Positions 19,239-28,277 of a DNA stretch of 64,000 bases are shown piece by piece. Source of the stretch: Waterburya agarophytonicola KI4 (lineage in GTDB: Bacteria; Cyanobacteriota; Cyanobacteriia; Cyanobacteriales; Xenococcaceae); contig NZ_JADWDC010000003.1 in NCBI RefSeq assembly GCF_020640915.1, positions 44,121 through 108,120 of the forward strand, read 5' to 3'. Positions within the stretch are counted from its first letter, which is position 1. Every line of letters starts with the position of its first letter. The translations under genes and the position numbers were made by a program. The notes beneath the pieces were generated by a model. The model was not told the origin of the DNA. It worked only from the letters and a program-made list of their open reading frames with translations, and ran no database searches.

Positions 19239-19586
19239 ATGGCTGGTAAAGGAAAATCGAGTGCTAAACGTATTGCTTATCAAGAGTTCGGTAGCCCCGA
19301 TAATTCCTCCGCTTTAGAAAGAGGAGTGCCAGATTTGCCACCCGATCGACAAGATTTGAGAATACAGACGACGCGATCGGGGCGCAAAGGCAAAACGGTT
19401 ACTATAATTACAGGATTTCAACATAAACCCGAAACTTTAAGTAAATTATTGAAGCAGCTTAAAGCTAAATGTGGTGCGGGGGGAACGGTCAAAGATAATA
19501 GTTTGGAACTTCAGGGCGATCGCAAGCAACAGTTGCTAGAAATTGTTACCAAATTGGGTTACAAAGCAAAGATTAGCGGAGGGTAG
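19239..19586 (+). CDS. SUI1/YciH-family translation factor
   Basis: Relative of eukaryotic eIF1; bacterial YciH-type proteins bind the ribosome and affect start-codon choice. The 115-residue protein has a basic N-terminus, then the SUI1 core with RSGRKGKTVTIITGF and a CGAGGTVKDNSLELQGD block containing the conserved G-x-G-G. ATG 19239 was chosen over upstream in-frame starts (for example 19170) because AGAGGA lies about eight bases before it and MAGKGKSSAK is a typical beginning. The longer open frame would overlap the divergent NUDIX gene. Confidence 0.9.
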   Translation: MAGKGKSSAKRIAYQEFGSPDNSSALERGVPDLPPDRQDLRIQTTRSGRKGKTVTIITGFQHKPETLSKLLKQLKAKCGAGGTVKDNSLELQGDRKQQLLEIVTKLGYKAKISGG

Positions 19587-19635
19587 TTTTTAAAAAATAC
19601 TAAAATGCTTGAAAGACGATTTTTAAGATGAGAAC

Positions 19636-19839
19636 ATGAATCCCGAACAAGTAAACTGCGTGGTAGATTGCGCTAACGGCTGCATTTTAGGCGATCGCTG
19701 TCCTAATACGGAATATAAAAATGAAGCCTCTAGTTTTATTAAAGAGACTTCTTTAGACCAAATGTTGGAAATAGCAGAAATAGCCCGTCAGAAGAAGCTA
19801 TCCGAACCACCTAAATGGGTGATTCCTGAAGAGATTTAG
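19636..19839 (+). CDS. Small conserved-looking cyanobacterial protein with N-terminal cysteines
   Basis: A 67-residue protein beginning MNPEQVNCVVDCANGCILGD. Four cysteines fall within the first 22 residues (positions 8, 12, 16 and 22), suggesting metal binding or a disulfide-rich head, and the C-terminal part is helical and ends PPKWVIPEEI. I believe it is a conserved cyanobacterial hypothetical, but I know no function. It starts 49 bases after the SUI1 gene and could be in the same transcript. Confidence 0.7.
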   Translation: MNPEQVNCVVDCANGCILGDRCPNTEYKNEASSFIKETSLDQMLEIAEIARQKKLSEPPKWVIPEEI

Positions 19840-19852
19840 ATATTTGAAATGG

Positions 19853-19884
19853 TAGTAGGGACGTTTCATGAAACGTCCCTACTA
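19853..19884. repeat. Perfect 32-bp palindrome between convergent genes
   Basis: TAGTAGGGACGTTTCA and its exact reverse complement meet head to head without a loop. It lies in the 54-base gap between the small Cys protein and gatA, which converge. It resembles a mobile palindromic element seen in many cyanobacterial intergenic regions and may also act as a bidirectional terminator. No other copy is in the window. Confidence 0.8.
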
Positions 19885-19893
19885 GGCACTGGA

Positions 19894-21351
19894 TTATATT
19901 GTTGGCTGCTTTTTGTGCCATTGGGTTGCTTGTTCGTAAGCATGGGCAACATGAAACAGTACATCTTCTCGTAAAACATTACTAATCAGCTGCAATCCAA
20001 TTGGTAAACCTTGACTATCGAAACCACAGGGAATACTGATTCCTGGCAAACCTGCTAGGTTAACGGGAATAGTCATCAAGTCAGAAAGATACATAGACAG
20101 AGGATCGTCAGTTTTCTCTCCTGCTTTAAAGGCTGTGGATGGGGCAGTAGGGCATACCAAGACGTCAACATCGGCAAAAGCATTGTCGAAATCTTGTTTG
20201 ATTAGAGTACGAACCTTTTGAGCTTTGAGATAGTATGCATCATAATATCCCGCAGATAGGGCATATGTACCTAACATAATACGTCGTTTGACTTCTGCAC
20301 CAAAACCAGAAGCGCGGGTATTAGTATACATATTAAGCAGATCTTCGGATTCCTCTCGGACACCGTATTTGACCGCATCATAACGAGCTAAGTTAGCTGA
20401 AGCCTCTGAAGAAGCAATCATGTAGTAAACAGGCAAACCATAGCGGAAACGAGGACAAGATATTTCTTTGACTTCCGCACCCATCGATTCTAATAGAGCG
20501 ATCGCTTTTTGGACTGTTTCTGCTACTACAGAGTCTAATCCTTCCCCAAAGGTTTCAGTAATGATACCTACTTTTAAGCCTTTTTTGAGTTCGGGTTGCA
20601 GATATTGGGTATAGTCGGGAATATCCACTTTGAGACTGGTAGAATCATAATTATCGTATCCCGCGATCGCATTTAATAAAATAGCAGAATCTTCTACAGT
20701 ACGGGAAAAAGGACCAATCTGATCTAAAGAAGAAGCATAAGCGACTAAACCATAACGAGAAACCAAACCATAAGTCGGCTTTAAGCCAACAACCCCACAA
20801 AAAGAGGCTGGCTGGCGAATAGATCCTCCCGTATCCGAACCCAAGGCAACGACACATTCTCCCGCAGCTACCGCAGCAGCAGAACCACCTGAAGAGCCTC
20901 CTGGTACTCTAGCTAGATCCCAAGGGTTGGCTGTTACTTGAAAGCCAGAGTTTTCGGTAGAACTTCCCATGGCAAACTCATCTAAGTTGGTTTTGCCTAC
21001 TAACACTACTCCTGCATCTTTTAGTTTCTGAGTAACGGTAGATTCATAAGGAGGAACAAAATTAGCCAAAATTTGCGAAGCACAAGTGGTTTTGATTCCT
21101 TTTGTACACATATTGTCTTTAACCCCCAAAGGAATGCCTTCTAGGATGCCAATTGATTCTCCTGATGCTATTTTGGTATCTACTTGTTTGGCGGTGTTTA
21201 AAGCCGACTCAGCAGTTACAGACAAAAACGCTTTTACTTTTGGTTCTACTGTTTCTATATGTTTTAAAACCTCTTCGGCAATTTCTACTGCCGAACGTTC
21301 TTTGTTAATTAATTGCTGATGTAACTCTTTTATACTTCCTTGGTACATCAA
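19894..21351 (-). CDS. gatA: Aspartyl/glutamyl-tRNA(Asn/Gln) amidotransferase subunit A
   Basis: Glutaminase subunit of GatCAB, which converts Glu-tRNA(Gln) to Gln-tRNA(Gln). The 485-residue protein has the amidase signature with the Ser-cisSer-Lys triad: Lys in GVKDNM, and the two Ser in [15 protein letters not shown] and [16 protein letters not shown]. Length and sequence match the family throughout. gatB and gatC are not adjacent, which is normal in cyanobacteria. Two consecutive Met codons begin the frame, so the start is uncertain by one residue. Confidence 0.97.
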   Translation of the reverse strand: MMYQGSIKELHQQLINKERSAVEIAEEVLKHIETVEPKVKAFLSVTAESALNTAKQVDTKIASGESIGILEGIPLGVKDNMCTKGIKTTCASQILANFVPPYESTVTQKLKDAGVVLVGKTNLDEFAMGSSTENSGFQVTANPWDLARVPGGSSGGSAAAVAAGECVVALGSDTGGSIRQPASFCGVVGLKPTYGLVSRYGLVAYASSLDQIGPFSRTVEDSAILLNAIAGYDNYDSTSLKVDIPDYTQYLQPELKKGLKVGIITETFGEGLDSVVAETVQKAIALLESMGAEVKEISCPRFRYGLPVYYMIASSEASANLARYDAVKYGVREESEDLLNMYTNTRASGFGAEVKRRIMLGTYALSAGYYDAYYLKAQKVRTLIKQDFDNAFADVDVLVCPTAPSTAFKAGEKTDDPLSMYLSDLMTIPVNLAGLPGISIPCGFDSQGLPIGLQLISNVLREDVLFHVAHAYEQATQWHKKQPTI

Positions 21352-21586
21352 ATTACCTTTATCGTTATATAAGACCTAGTTGTTTTATCTTGTTCTGGCT
21401 ACTCTTGGCAACTTTTGGTTCAGAGCAAACCCACAATACCTTAACTCTACTATTTTCTGTGATGTTCGACCTATTTCCCCCTTATAGAAAATGAATTCCT
21501 CATTTTGTTACACATTTATTGGTTAATATTTGTAAACTAATTAGAGAAGTTGATTTTTATACATTTATACAAATTTTATCTAGCTT

Positions 21587-22468
21587 ATGAAGCGCATATC
21601 CAGTAACGAGAACTATTTGCTAATTGGTCATATATTAGCGATGGTTTTTGGTTTAGCAGGAATTATTTTAGTGTTACCCAATCCTGATTTTTTAGTTATA
21701 TTGTCTCAGTTTGAATGGGGAACTAAAATCTTTGGTTGGTCAATGGCTGGCGGTGGTGTAGTTTATATGCTGCTAGCGACGGCTGCCGTCTCTCTCTATG
21801 CTTATCGAACTCTGGGGTTGTGGCATTGGTTGAGCTTTATGTTGCCCGCTATTGGATTGTCTTTGGGTAGTGAATTGTTGGGAACTAGTACTGGTTTTCC
21901 CTTTGGCGAATATCGTTATTTAAGTGGTTTGGGATATAAGATTGCAGGTTTAGTACCGTTTACGATTCCTTTATCTTGGTTTTATTTGGGTTTTAGTGCT
22001 TATATTATTGCTTTGGCTGGATTAAACAGGCTAGAAGTAAAAAATTGGTTGTGCCAACTAGGTGCAATTTTTTGCGGTTCGTTATGTTTAACTTCATGGG
22101 ACTTTGTGTTAGATCCTGCTATGAGTCAAGCACCTATTCCTTTTTGGGTATGGGAACAACCAGGAGCATTTTTTGGTATGCCATATCAAAATTTTGCAGG
22201 ATGGATGGGTACGGGAATTATTTTTATGACAGTAGCCACCTTGTTGTGGAAAATTAAACCGCTGACTTTACCTACTAAAGATTTAAAGTTGCCTCTGGCT
22301 ATTTATTTGGCGAATTTTGTTTTTGCTACCGTCTTGAGTTTGGCAGCAGGGTTTTATATTCCTGTATTGTTGGGTCTTGTCTTGGGTGTTTTTCCTTTAA
22401 TTATTCTTTATTGGATAGCAAGCAATAAAAATGTTGCTTTTGTCAAGAATTTGGCAACTACAAGTTAA
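21587..22468 (+). CDS. cruF: Carotenoid hydratase CruF (gamma-carotene 1'-hydroxylase)
   Basis: Adds water at C-1' of gamma-carotene on the way to myxol glycosides. The 293-residue protein has about eight membrane helices and belongs to the CruF/bisanhydrobacterioruberin hydratase (DUF422) family; GSELLGTSTGFPFGEYRY and the WDFVLDPAMSQ segment are characteristic. In many cyanobacteria the glycosyltransferase cruG is next to it; here the next gene is a transglutaminase-like protein. The substrate follows from the family and the cyanobacterial context. Confidence 0.82.
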   Translation: MKRISSNENYLLIGHILAMVFGLAGIILVLPNPDFLVILSQFEWGTKIFGWSMAGGGVVYMLLATAAVSLYAYRTLGLWHWLSFMLPAIGLSLGSELLGTSTGFPFGEYRYLSGLGYKIAGLVPFTIPLSWFYLGFSAYIIALAGLNRLEVKNWLCQLGAIFCGSLCLTSWDFVLDPAMSQAPIPFWVWEQPGAFFGMPYQNFAGWMGTGIIFMTVATLLWKIKPLTLPTKDLKLPLAIYLANFVFATVLSLAAGFYIPVLLGLVLGVFPLIILYWIASNKNVAFVKNLATTS

Positions 22469-22686
22469 TTGATCGCGCTAACTCTTCTTAATTGATAGTA
22501 AGGTGGGCAACTAAAGTAAATTTTTCTCTAAGAAAAACTTTTGGATTGCCTACTATTAATAATTAGTAATTAAAAGAAAGAGTATCCAGGGACGGATTCA
22601 GAATATTTGTTTGTCAGTATCTGGGAAGGAAATTATTGATGCGCCAATAATGCTGACGGGAAGTTAAAGTTGATTGATGTTATTGA

Positions 22687-22715
22687 CAAATAACAAATAA
22701 CAAACAACAAATAAC
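22687..22715. repeat. Simple CAAATAA/CAAACAA repeat
   Basis: About four imperfect 7-base units of CAAATAA type lie just before the transglutaminase gene start. Such short tandem repeats are common in cyanobacterial spacers. Confidence 0.6.
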
Positions 22716-22726
22716 TACCAGATTCA

Positions 22727-24733
22727 ATGAATCTTATACCATTTTTACTGGGTGCAACAATAATATTTTGGGGTTGGCAAACGGGGTTTTGGCTTGTCGC
22801 TATTCCTCTAGCTATTATTTGCGAAACGGCTCGTTATATTAATTGGCGGTGGGATTTAACTACAGCAGATTTTCGACAAACTTCCCATGTCTGCACTGTC
22901 TTATTAGTGGGAGTTTTAATTTATCTTTTGGTTAGCGATCGCTCTTTGGGCTTGATTTTTGATTTTTTTCAATGGCTACCCGTTATTTGTGCGCCGTTGT
23001 TAATTGCCCAGACGTATTCTACGAGCGATCGTGTCGATCTCAATGCCCTATTATTTTTTAAAGATAAACCCCAGCAAAAAAAGCGATTTCTCTTAGATTT
23101 AACTTATCCTTATTTTGCAATTTGTATTTTAGCTGCCAGTGCAGCCAATACTAGAGATCTATTATTCTACGGTGCAGCGATCGTTTTAATTGCTCGCGTG
23201 TTGATGGCTAATGCCAATGTTGTTAAACCTAAAAGATATTCAACCAAAACCTTTATCGCTTTGTTTTTTTTAGCAGCAATATTAGGAGCAGGGGGACATA
23301 TTGGACTACATCAGTTTCAACTATCCTTAGAAAGGAATACTGCTAAGTTTTTCTATGGTTTTTATCGTCCTCATAGCGATCCCAATCAAGTAAGTACGGC
23401 TATCGGTGATATTGGCTCAGTAAAGCAGTCTAATAAGATCGTGCTACGAGTCAAACCCTCGCCTCAACAAATCCCTCCTCAGCTGTTACGACGAGCTGTA
23501 TACAATAAATACTCTTCAGGATTTTGGCTCGCTGCCAAACCCAATTTTACTCCTCTTAAATCCCAAAAAGATGAAACCACTTGGACAATTACCAATCCAT
23601 CCAGCAAATCAAGACAAATAACTGTCTCTGAAAATATGGATGAAAACGATACTTTATTGAAACTCCCTAATGGTAGTCGATCGATAGCAGGAGTAACCGC
23701 AGAAAAAATCGAACAAAACCAATACGGTACAATTCAAATATATAGCGACGCTAGCTTTTTATCATATCAAATTGACTACGATCCCGATTTATCAACAGAT
23801 AGTCCCCCAACACCAGAAGATTTGAAAGTCTTAGACAGCGAAAAACCAGCGATCAAGGAAATTGTTACTCAATTAGACCTCAATCATAAAACCCCTCTAG
23901 ACATTCTTACCGCAGTCAGTAATTTTTTTAATACAGAATTTGATTATTCTCTAGAATTAGCCCGACAAGGGAACAATAAAACCCCCTTGTCTGCTTTCTT
24001 GTTGCAACATCGCTCTGGACATTGTGAATATTTTGCTACTGCAACCGCTTTATTATTGCGTGAGGTTGGTATTCCGACTCGTTATGTAGTTGGTTACTCG
24101 GTTAACGAATTAAGCTCTTTAGAAAAGCAATATGTAGTGCGATCGCGCAATGCTCATGCTTGGACGCAAGTATACATTAATGACAAATGGCAAACTTTTG
24201 ATACTACTCCTGCTTCTTGGATCGCCTGGGAAAATCGCAATACATCTAGTTGGCAAACGGTGAAAGATGTTTTTTCTTGGATTACTTTTACATTACTGCA
24301 AACTATAGCCCTATTTAAAACTATCGGAAAAACTAACTATCTCTGGCTACTTGCCATACCTTTAATTGTTATTTTAATTAGAGAATTCACCAACAAAGGA
24401 CAGAAAAGACGCTTAATAGTTCAAGAAATCAATCAAAAAAATAGGCACGAGCTTGCTGTTGGAATTGATTCTGAACTTTTTTTAATCGAGTCAGAATTAA
24501 ATAAATTGGGTTTAAAACGCGATCGCGCTGAAACTTGGCAAGATTGGCTAATTAGGCTACAAAATACTCCTGAAACTTTCGATACAATTGAAGACCTGAG
24601 TTCCATTATCGAGCTTCACTATCGTTATCGCTTCGATCCCCTAGGCATTGACAGTCAAACAAGAGCCAAACTACGGTCTGATTGTCAAGAGTGGCTCGCC
24701 AAACACCGCAGCTCAACTATAGATAATCATTGA
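22727..24733 (+). CDS. TgpA-type membrane transglutaminase-like protein
   Basis: A 668-residue inner-membrane protein: about six membrane helices in the first 200 residues, a periplasmic transglutaminase-like domain, one further membrane helix near residue 540 and a cytoplasmic C-terminal domain (DUF4129-like). The papain-like triad is visible: Cys in SGHCEYFATATALLLREV, His in RSRNAHAWTQVY and Asp in FDTTPASW. The architecture is that of TgpA/DUF3488 proteins, often paired with an MoxR ATPase and a DUF58 protein; neither is present here. Enzyme substrate unknown. Confidence 0.88.
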   Translation: MNLIPFLLGATIIFWGWQTGFWLVAIPLAIICETARYINWRWDLTTADFRQTSHVCTVLLVGVLIYLLVSDRSLGLIFDFFQWLPVICAPLLIAQTYSTSDRVDLNALLFFKDKPQQKKRFLLDLTYPYFAICILAASAANTRDLLFYGAAIVLIARVLMANANVVKPKRYSTKTFIALFFLAAILGAGGHIGLHQFQLSLERNTAKFFYGFYRPHSDPNQVSTAIGDIGSVKQSNKIVLRVKPSPQQIPPQLLRRAVYNKYSSGFWLAAKPNFTPLKSQKDETTWTITNPSSKSRQITVSENMDENDTLLKLPNGSRSIAGVTAEKIEQNQYGTIQIYSDASFLSYQIDYDPDLSTDSPPTPEDLKVLDSEKPAIKEIVTQLDLNHKTPLDILTAVSNFFNTEFDYSLELARQGNNKTPLSAFLLQHRSGHCEYFATATALLLREVGIPTRYVVGYSVNELSSLEKQYVVRSRNAHAWTQVYINDKWQTFDTTPASWIAWENRNTSSWQTVKDVFSWITFTLLQTIALFKTIGKTNYLWLLAIPLIVILIREFTNKGQKRRLIVQEINQKNRHELAVGIDSELFLIESELNKLGLKRDRAETWQDWLIRLQNTPETFDTIEDLSSIIELHYRYRFDPLGIDSQTRAKLRSDCQEWLAKHRSSTIDNH

Positions 24734-24764
24734 CATTTTTAATTGTTTAATTATAGTTATGGGT

Positions 24765-24792
24765 TGACAAAAAAAATGAAAGTTATAATATC
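24765..24792 (+). promoter_or_regulatory. Candidate promoter for the 72-residue membrane protein gene
   Basis: TTGACA at 24765-24770 and TAATAT at 24787-24792, spacer 16, overlapping a TATAAT at 24785-24790. It lies about 130 bases upstream of the next start codon. Prediction by consensus only. Confidence 0.4.
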
Positions 24793-24922
24793 TTAATACT
24801 GGGGTTAATGTACGTTTGTCTTTTTGTAATTAGCCGTAATAATTAATTAAGCTGAAAACGGAAGTTAGTAATTGGAAACGAATAAATATGCCTGAAAAAA
24901 TCATAAAAAGAGGAAAAATCAA

Positions 24923-25141
24923 ATGCTCGCGCTTTCATTAGTAACCCTGTTTGTCGCAGCGATCGCTTTAATTATTAGTTTTAAAATAGATGATGATGTT
25001 TTTAAAGCTGCGGTGAGATTTACTTCTGTCGCTTTTTCATTAGTAACTCTATTTTGCGCTCCTTGGATTTTAAAATTATCTTTAGTGGCTGTTTCTCTTG
25101 CAATCGCCTCTTTAAGCTCCTGGTCGACTGAGAATTTCTAA
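24923..25141 (+). CDS. Small two-helix membrane protein, function unknown
   Basis: A 72-residue, strongly hydrophobic protein with two likely membrane helices, residues 1-22 and about 35-65, separated by a short charged turn (FKIDDDVFKAA). AGAGGA lies eight to nine bases before the ATG, a good ribosome-binding site. I recognise no family with certainty. It precedes the Psb35-like gene by about 120 bases on the same strand and may be co-transcribed with it, but no common function can be claimed. Confidence 0.65.
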   Translation: MLALSLVTLFVAAIALIISFKIDDDVFKAAVRFTSVAFSLVTLFCAPWILKLSLVAVSLAIASLSSWSTENF

Positions 25142-25264
25142 CTTGTTAGTTAAGACGACTGACACAATCAATAACTTATAAAAAATAGCATTTAAAGACA
25201 TTAAGCAACAATATCTGATAATATTACGAAATATTAGCAATAAGATTACTTGATTATTTTAGAT

Positions 25265-25462
25265 ATGAATTTACTATTGGCAGTAGCAGGAGAATTTCCT
25301 ACTTATTTCGTTGCTGTATACGTGATCGGTTTCATTGCTGCTGTTTCCATCGGCTCGATTGCTTGGTACAATTCCAAACGCCCTGCGGGTTGGGAGAATG
25401 CGGAACGCCCCGATATTGTACCCAATGTCAGTAAAGAGAAGGATTCTGACGCTGATGATTGA
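25265..25462 (+). CDS. psb35: Psb35-like small photosystem II assembly protein
   Basis: A 65-residue protein with one membrane helix (YFVAVYVIGFIAAVSIGSIA) followed by the motif WYNSKRPAGWENAERPD and a hydrophilic tail. This pattern matches my recollection of Psb35, a thylakoid protein associated with CP47 assembly modules of photosystem II in cyanobacteria. The frame is open further upstream with a TTG at 25250, but ATG 25265 gives the expected N-terminus. Identification is by pattern memory, so moderate. Confidence 0.7.
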   Translation: MNLLLAVAGEFPTYFVAVYVIGFIAAVSIGSIAWYNSKRPAGWENAERPDIVPNVSKEKDSDADD

Positions 25463-25635
25463 TTTTTAAGTTATAGACTTTTATTTTGTTCTTTTTCAAA
25501 GTATCTAAGAATAATTAATCAAACTTGTTTCCTTGGATACTTTTTTTCATTAAATATTAAGTTTTATATTATTATCTTAAAATTTTTAAAAAGTTACTTT
25601 AAATTATGATTTTTTTAGTTTAAGTAAAAATTTAT

Positions 25636-25670
25636 AAAAAAAAATAACCACTTTTTAATTTTAAGTGGTT
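25636..25670 (-). terminator. Intrinsic terminator, best on the minus strand
   Basis: AACCACTT at 25646-25653 and AAGTGGTT at 25663-25670 form a perfect 8-bp stem with a nine-base loop. On the minus strand the stem is followed by TATTTTTTTTT. It lies about 40 bases after the stop codon of the 55-residue minus-strand ORF, which supports that ORF as a real transcription unit; it could also stop read-through from psb35. Confidence 0.7.
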
Positions 25671-25710
25671 TTATAATAATTACCTTATTTAATACTCTCT
25701 TTACTTTGGC

Positions 25711-25878
25711 TCAAATCAAGCTGTATTCTATGTAAGTGTCGCTAGAGTTGATTATTTCCAAGCTCCCCCAAGATTCTAAGTCTTTGAGATAGTTCCAATT
25801 TTGCTTGGTATTTTTAATTTTGCCCAATAACTTATTTTTGTTTTTCTTAGCTTTGCTTCTAAGATCGAATATATTCAT
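25711..25878 (-). CDS. Candidate 55-residue small protein gene
   Basis: ATG at 25878, TGA at 25711-25713. The peptide starts MNIFDLRSKAKKNKNKLLG, a basic amphipathic half, and continues QNWNYLKDLESWGSLEIINS to an acidic, Tyr-rich end. A strong intrinsic terminator follows. The ribosome-binding site is weak (TAGGAATT about 10-15 bases upstream). No membrane helix and no cysteines. I do not recognise it. The terminator and the protein-like composition suggest a real gene rather than chance. Confidence 0.5.
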   Translation of the reverse strand: MNIFDLRSKAKKNKNKLLGKIKNTKQNWNYLKDLESWGSLEIINSSDTYIEYSLI

Positions 25879-26026
25879 AGACTAAATAATTCCTAAACTT
25901 GCATACATCATATTTACCAATATTTCATCAGTATAAATACTAATGGTAAATTAGTAGAAAAGTTCTAATTAATCCACTGCTAAATTTCCTATCTCGGTCG
26001 TTTAAAAAATCAAACCTTCTATCTAC

Positions 26027-26638
26027 GTGAAAACAGATAATAGCCGACGTAAATTTACTATTGTCGTAGTAATAAGTTTTCTGATTAGTATAAGCAGTAT
26101 TATTCCCCTCAGAATAGCGATCGCTCGCTATCGATCGCCCCAACCTCAGGCAATTTTAACTCTTGGTGGCGGTCATCAGCGAGAAGTATTGACCGCAGAA
26201 TTTGCCACTCTCCATCCTCAGCTACCAATTTGGGTTTCTACAGGAAGCGAAGAAATGAGAGCTAGAGAAATTTTTCACAGCATGGGGGTTGATAATCTTC
26301 GGGTTTATATCGATCGCCGCGCTACCGATACCGTCACTAATTTTACAACTTTAGTAGGGGATTTCCAAAAACAAAATATTCAGCATATTTATTTAATTAC
26401 TGATGATTTTCATCTTCCCCGAGCTAAAGTGATCGCCTTTATCGTTTTAGGTAGTAGAGGAATTACTTATACACCAATTTCTTTAGCTACCGATCGACCT
26501 CCTGAACCCAAACTCAAAATTGTACGCGATGCGCTCAGATCTGTAATTTGGATTTGTACAAAACATACAGGTTCTAGTTTCAATCAGCGTTCAAAAGCAA
26601 CTAAACAAACCTGCTACGGGTTTAATTTTTGTAGCTAA
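26027..26638 (+). CDS. YdcF-like (DUF218) protein, N-terminal membrane anchor
   Basis: A 203-residue protein with a GTG start, an N-terminal membrane helix (residues 10-32) and a DUF218 fold: QAILTLGGGHQREV, then STGSEEMRAREIF, DRRATDTVTNF and YLITDDFHLPRAKVIA, matching the conserved positions of the family (Gly-rich loop, Glu/Asp cluster, and HxxRA). DUF218 proteins are implicated in envelope metabolism (SanA, ElyC) but the chemistry is unclear. A second, more distant family member is at 32358-33071. The C-terminus is rather long and Cys-containing. Confidence 0.8.
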   Translation: MKTDNSRRKFTIVVVISFLISISSIIPLRIAIARYRSPQPQAILTLGGGHQREVLTAEFATLHPQLPIWVSTGSEEMRAREIFHSMGVDNLRVYIDRRATDTVTNFTTLVGDFQKQNIQHIYLITDDFHLPRAKVIAFIVLGSRGITYTPISLATDRPPEPKLKIVRDALRSVIWICTKHTGSSFNQRSKATKQTCYGFNFCS

Positions 26639-26854
26639 TAATTTTTCACTACCATAATTTAAAATATCTAGGAAATAGCGATCGCGCCTTTTAAAGATCA
26701 ATTAGATATATCTCTCTATATATCTCTCTCTGTCTTATCCAGAGATAAGCTAAATCGTAATTTGCAAGTTTATACCTAAGAAAAAAAATAGTTATTTGGG
26801 AATACTAATTTTAGTATTTTATTCAAACTATTTTGATACTAGGTGTAAGTGATA

Positions 26855-28231
26855 ATGACTAAGGCATCGAGATTATGGTCAAAGAGAAGTAAAAAAGAAT
26901 TTTCGCGATCGCTACTACATAAAAATCTTCAAAACGATGTTAAATCGACTAAATTTAATCTTCTAATAATCACTCAGTTTTTCCCCCCAGATTTTGCTGC
27001 CACTGGTCAACTTATTCAAGAATTAGCTCGTAATTTAGGTGAAACTGATATTCAAGTAAATGTTTTTACGGGGCAGCCTGGATATGCTTTTCAACAAGAG
27101 CAAGCACCTAATAAAGAAGTAGAAAAGAATCTAACTATACGACGTTCTAGAACAGTAAAAATAGCTTCTCAAAGAATTCGTACTAAAGCATTAAGTGGAA
27201 TTATATTTACTCTTAGAGCTACTCTAACTATTTTAAAAAATGGTCGTAAAAATAATGTTGTTTTATTAACTACTGCTCCTCCTTTTTTATCGATCGCTGG
27301 TTATATAGCAAATTTATTTTTGGGATTAGAATATATTTGTTTAATTTACGATCTTTATCCCGATGCAGTAGTAGAATTAGGAATTGTTTCAGAAGGTAGT
27401 TTTATCGCTAAACTATGGAATAAGATCAATACCTTTGTCTGGCAAAAGAGTAAGAAAATAATAGTTCTTAGTGAAACTATGAAACAGAGAATTATTGATA
27501 GACATCCTCAATTTGATGACAAAATTTCCGTAATTCATAACTGGGCAGATGCAGATTGGATCAAACCGATCCAAAAAGAAGAAAATTGGTTTGCTCGTCA
27601 GCACAAATTAGACCATAAATTCACAGTTTTATATTCTGGTAATATGGGTCGTTGTCACGATCTAGAAACTATTTTGGGGACAATCAAACTGCTACAACAC
27701 GAACCAGTACAGTTTGTTTTTATTGGGGCGGGAACAAAACACGAGCAATGTCGCCAAGCAGTTGCAGAATTTAAGCTCAACAATTGTACTTTTTTACCCT
27801 ATCAAGATAAAACTAATTTACCCTATTCTCTAACAGCTTGCGATTTGGCATTAGTATCGATCGCTCCAGGATTAGAAGGAGTAGTTGCCCCTAGTAAATT
27901 GTATGGCATCATGGCAGCAGGTAAAGCGATCGCCGCTATTTGTGAACCTCATTCTTATTTGCGTCAAATAGTGGATAATGCAGCATGTGGTGCATCTTTT
28001 GATAATCAAAGCAGTCAAGAATTAGCAGATTTTATTATTAGTTTGGCTAGAAATCCAGAATTGGCTGCAAATATGGGAAATGCTGGTCGTAGCTATATGA
28101 TCGAAAACTTTACTCCCAAAATTATTACTGGACAGTATCGTCAAGTTCTCGATGTAAATACAACTCAGCAAGAGAATAATACTCAGCCAACAGAACCAAA
28201 ACATTTAGATGAACTACCCCAACTTAGCTAA
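26855..28231 (+). CDS. Glycosyltransferase family 4 (WbuB-like)
   Basis: A 458-residue GT-B enzyme. The N-terminal half has the pattern LLIITQFFPPDFAATGQLIQ typical of WbuB/WcaI-like sugar transferases; the C-terminal half has FTVLYSGNMGRCHDLETI and the donor-binding segment APSKLYGIMAAGKAIAAI. An in-frame GTG six bases upstream (26849) is an alternative start; AGG lies before ATG 26855. It probably adds a sugar in polysaccharide or O-antigen synthesis. No other polysaccharide genes adjoin except an acetyltransferase 1.8 kb downstream. Confidence 0.85.
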   Translation: MTKASRLWSKRSKKEFSRSLLHKNLQNDVKSTKFNLLIITQFFPPDFAATGQLIQELARNLGETDIQVNVFTGQPGYAFQQEQAPNKEVEKNLTIRRSRTVKIASQRIRTKALSGIIFTLRATLTILKNGRKNNVVLLTTAPPFLSIAGYIANLFLGLEYICLIYDLYPDAVVELGIVSEGSFIAKLWNKINTFVWQKSKKIIVLSETMKQRIIDRHPQFDDKISVIHNWADADWIKPIQKEENWFARQHKLDHKFTVLYSGNMGRCHDLETILGTIKLLQHEPVQFVFIGAGTKHEQCRQAVAEFKLNNCTFLPYQDKTNLPYSLTACDLALVSIAPGLEGVVAPSKLYGIMAAGKAIAAICEPHSYLRQIVDNAACGASFDNQSSQELADFIISLARNPELAANMGNAGRSYMIENFTPKIITGQYRQVLDVNTTQQENNTQPTEPKHLDELPQLS

Positions 28232-28277
28232 CGTAACTAAATTTTTTGGGTATGTTCGCCCATCAGCTTATAGCCAT

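Noticed and set aside
26703..26735. ATATATCTCTCTATATATCT run
   Set aside because: Low-complexity dinucleotide sequence without clear hairpin or operator structure.
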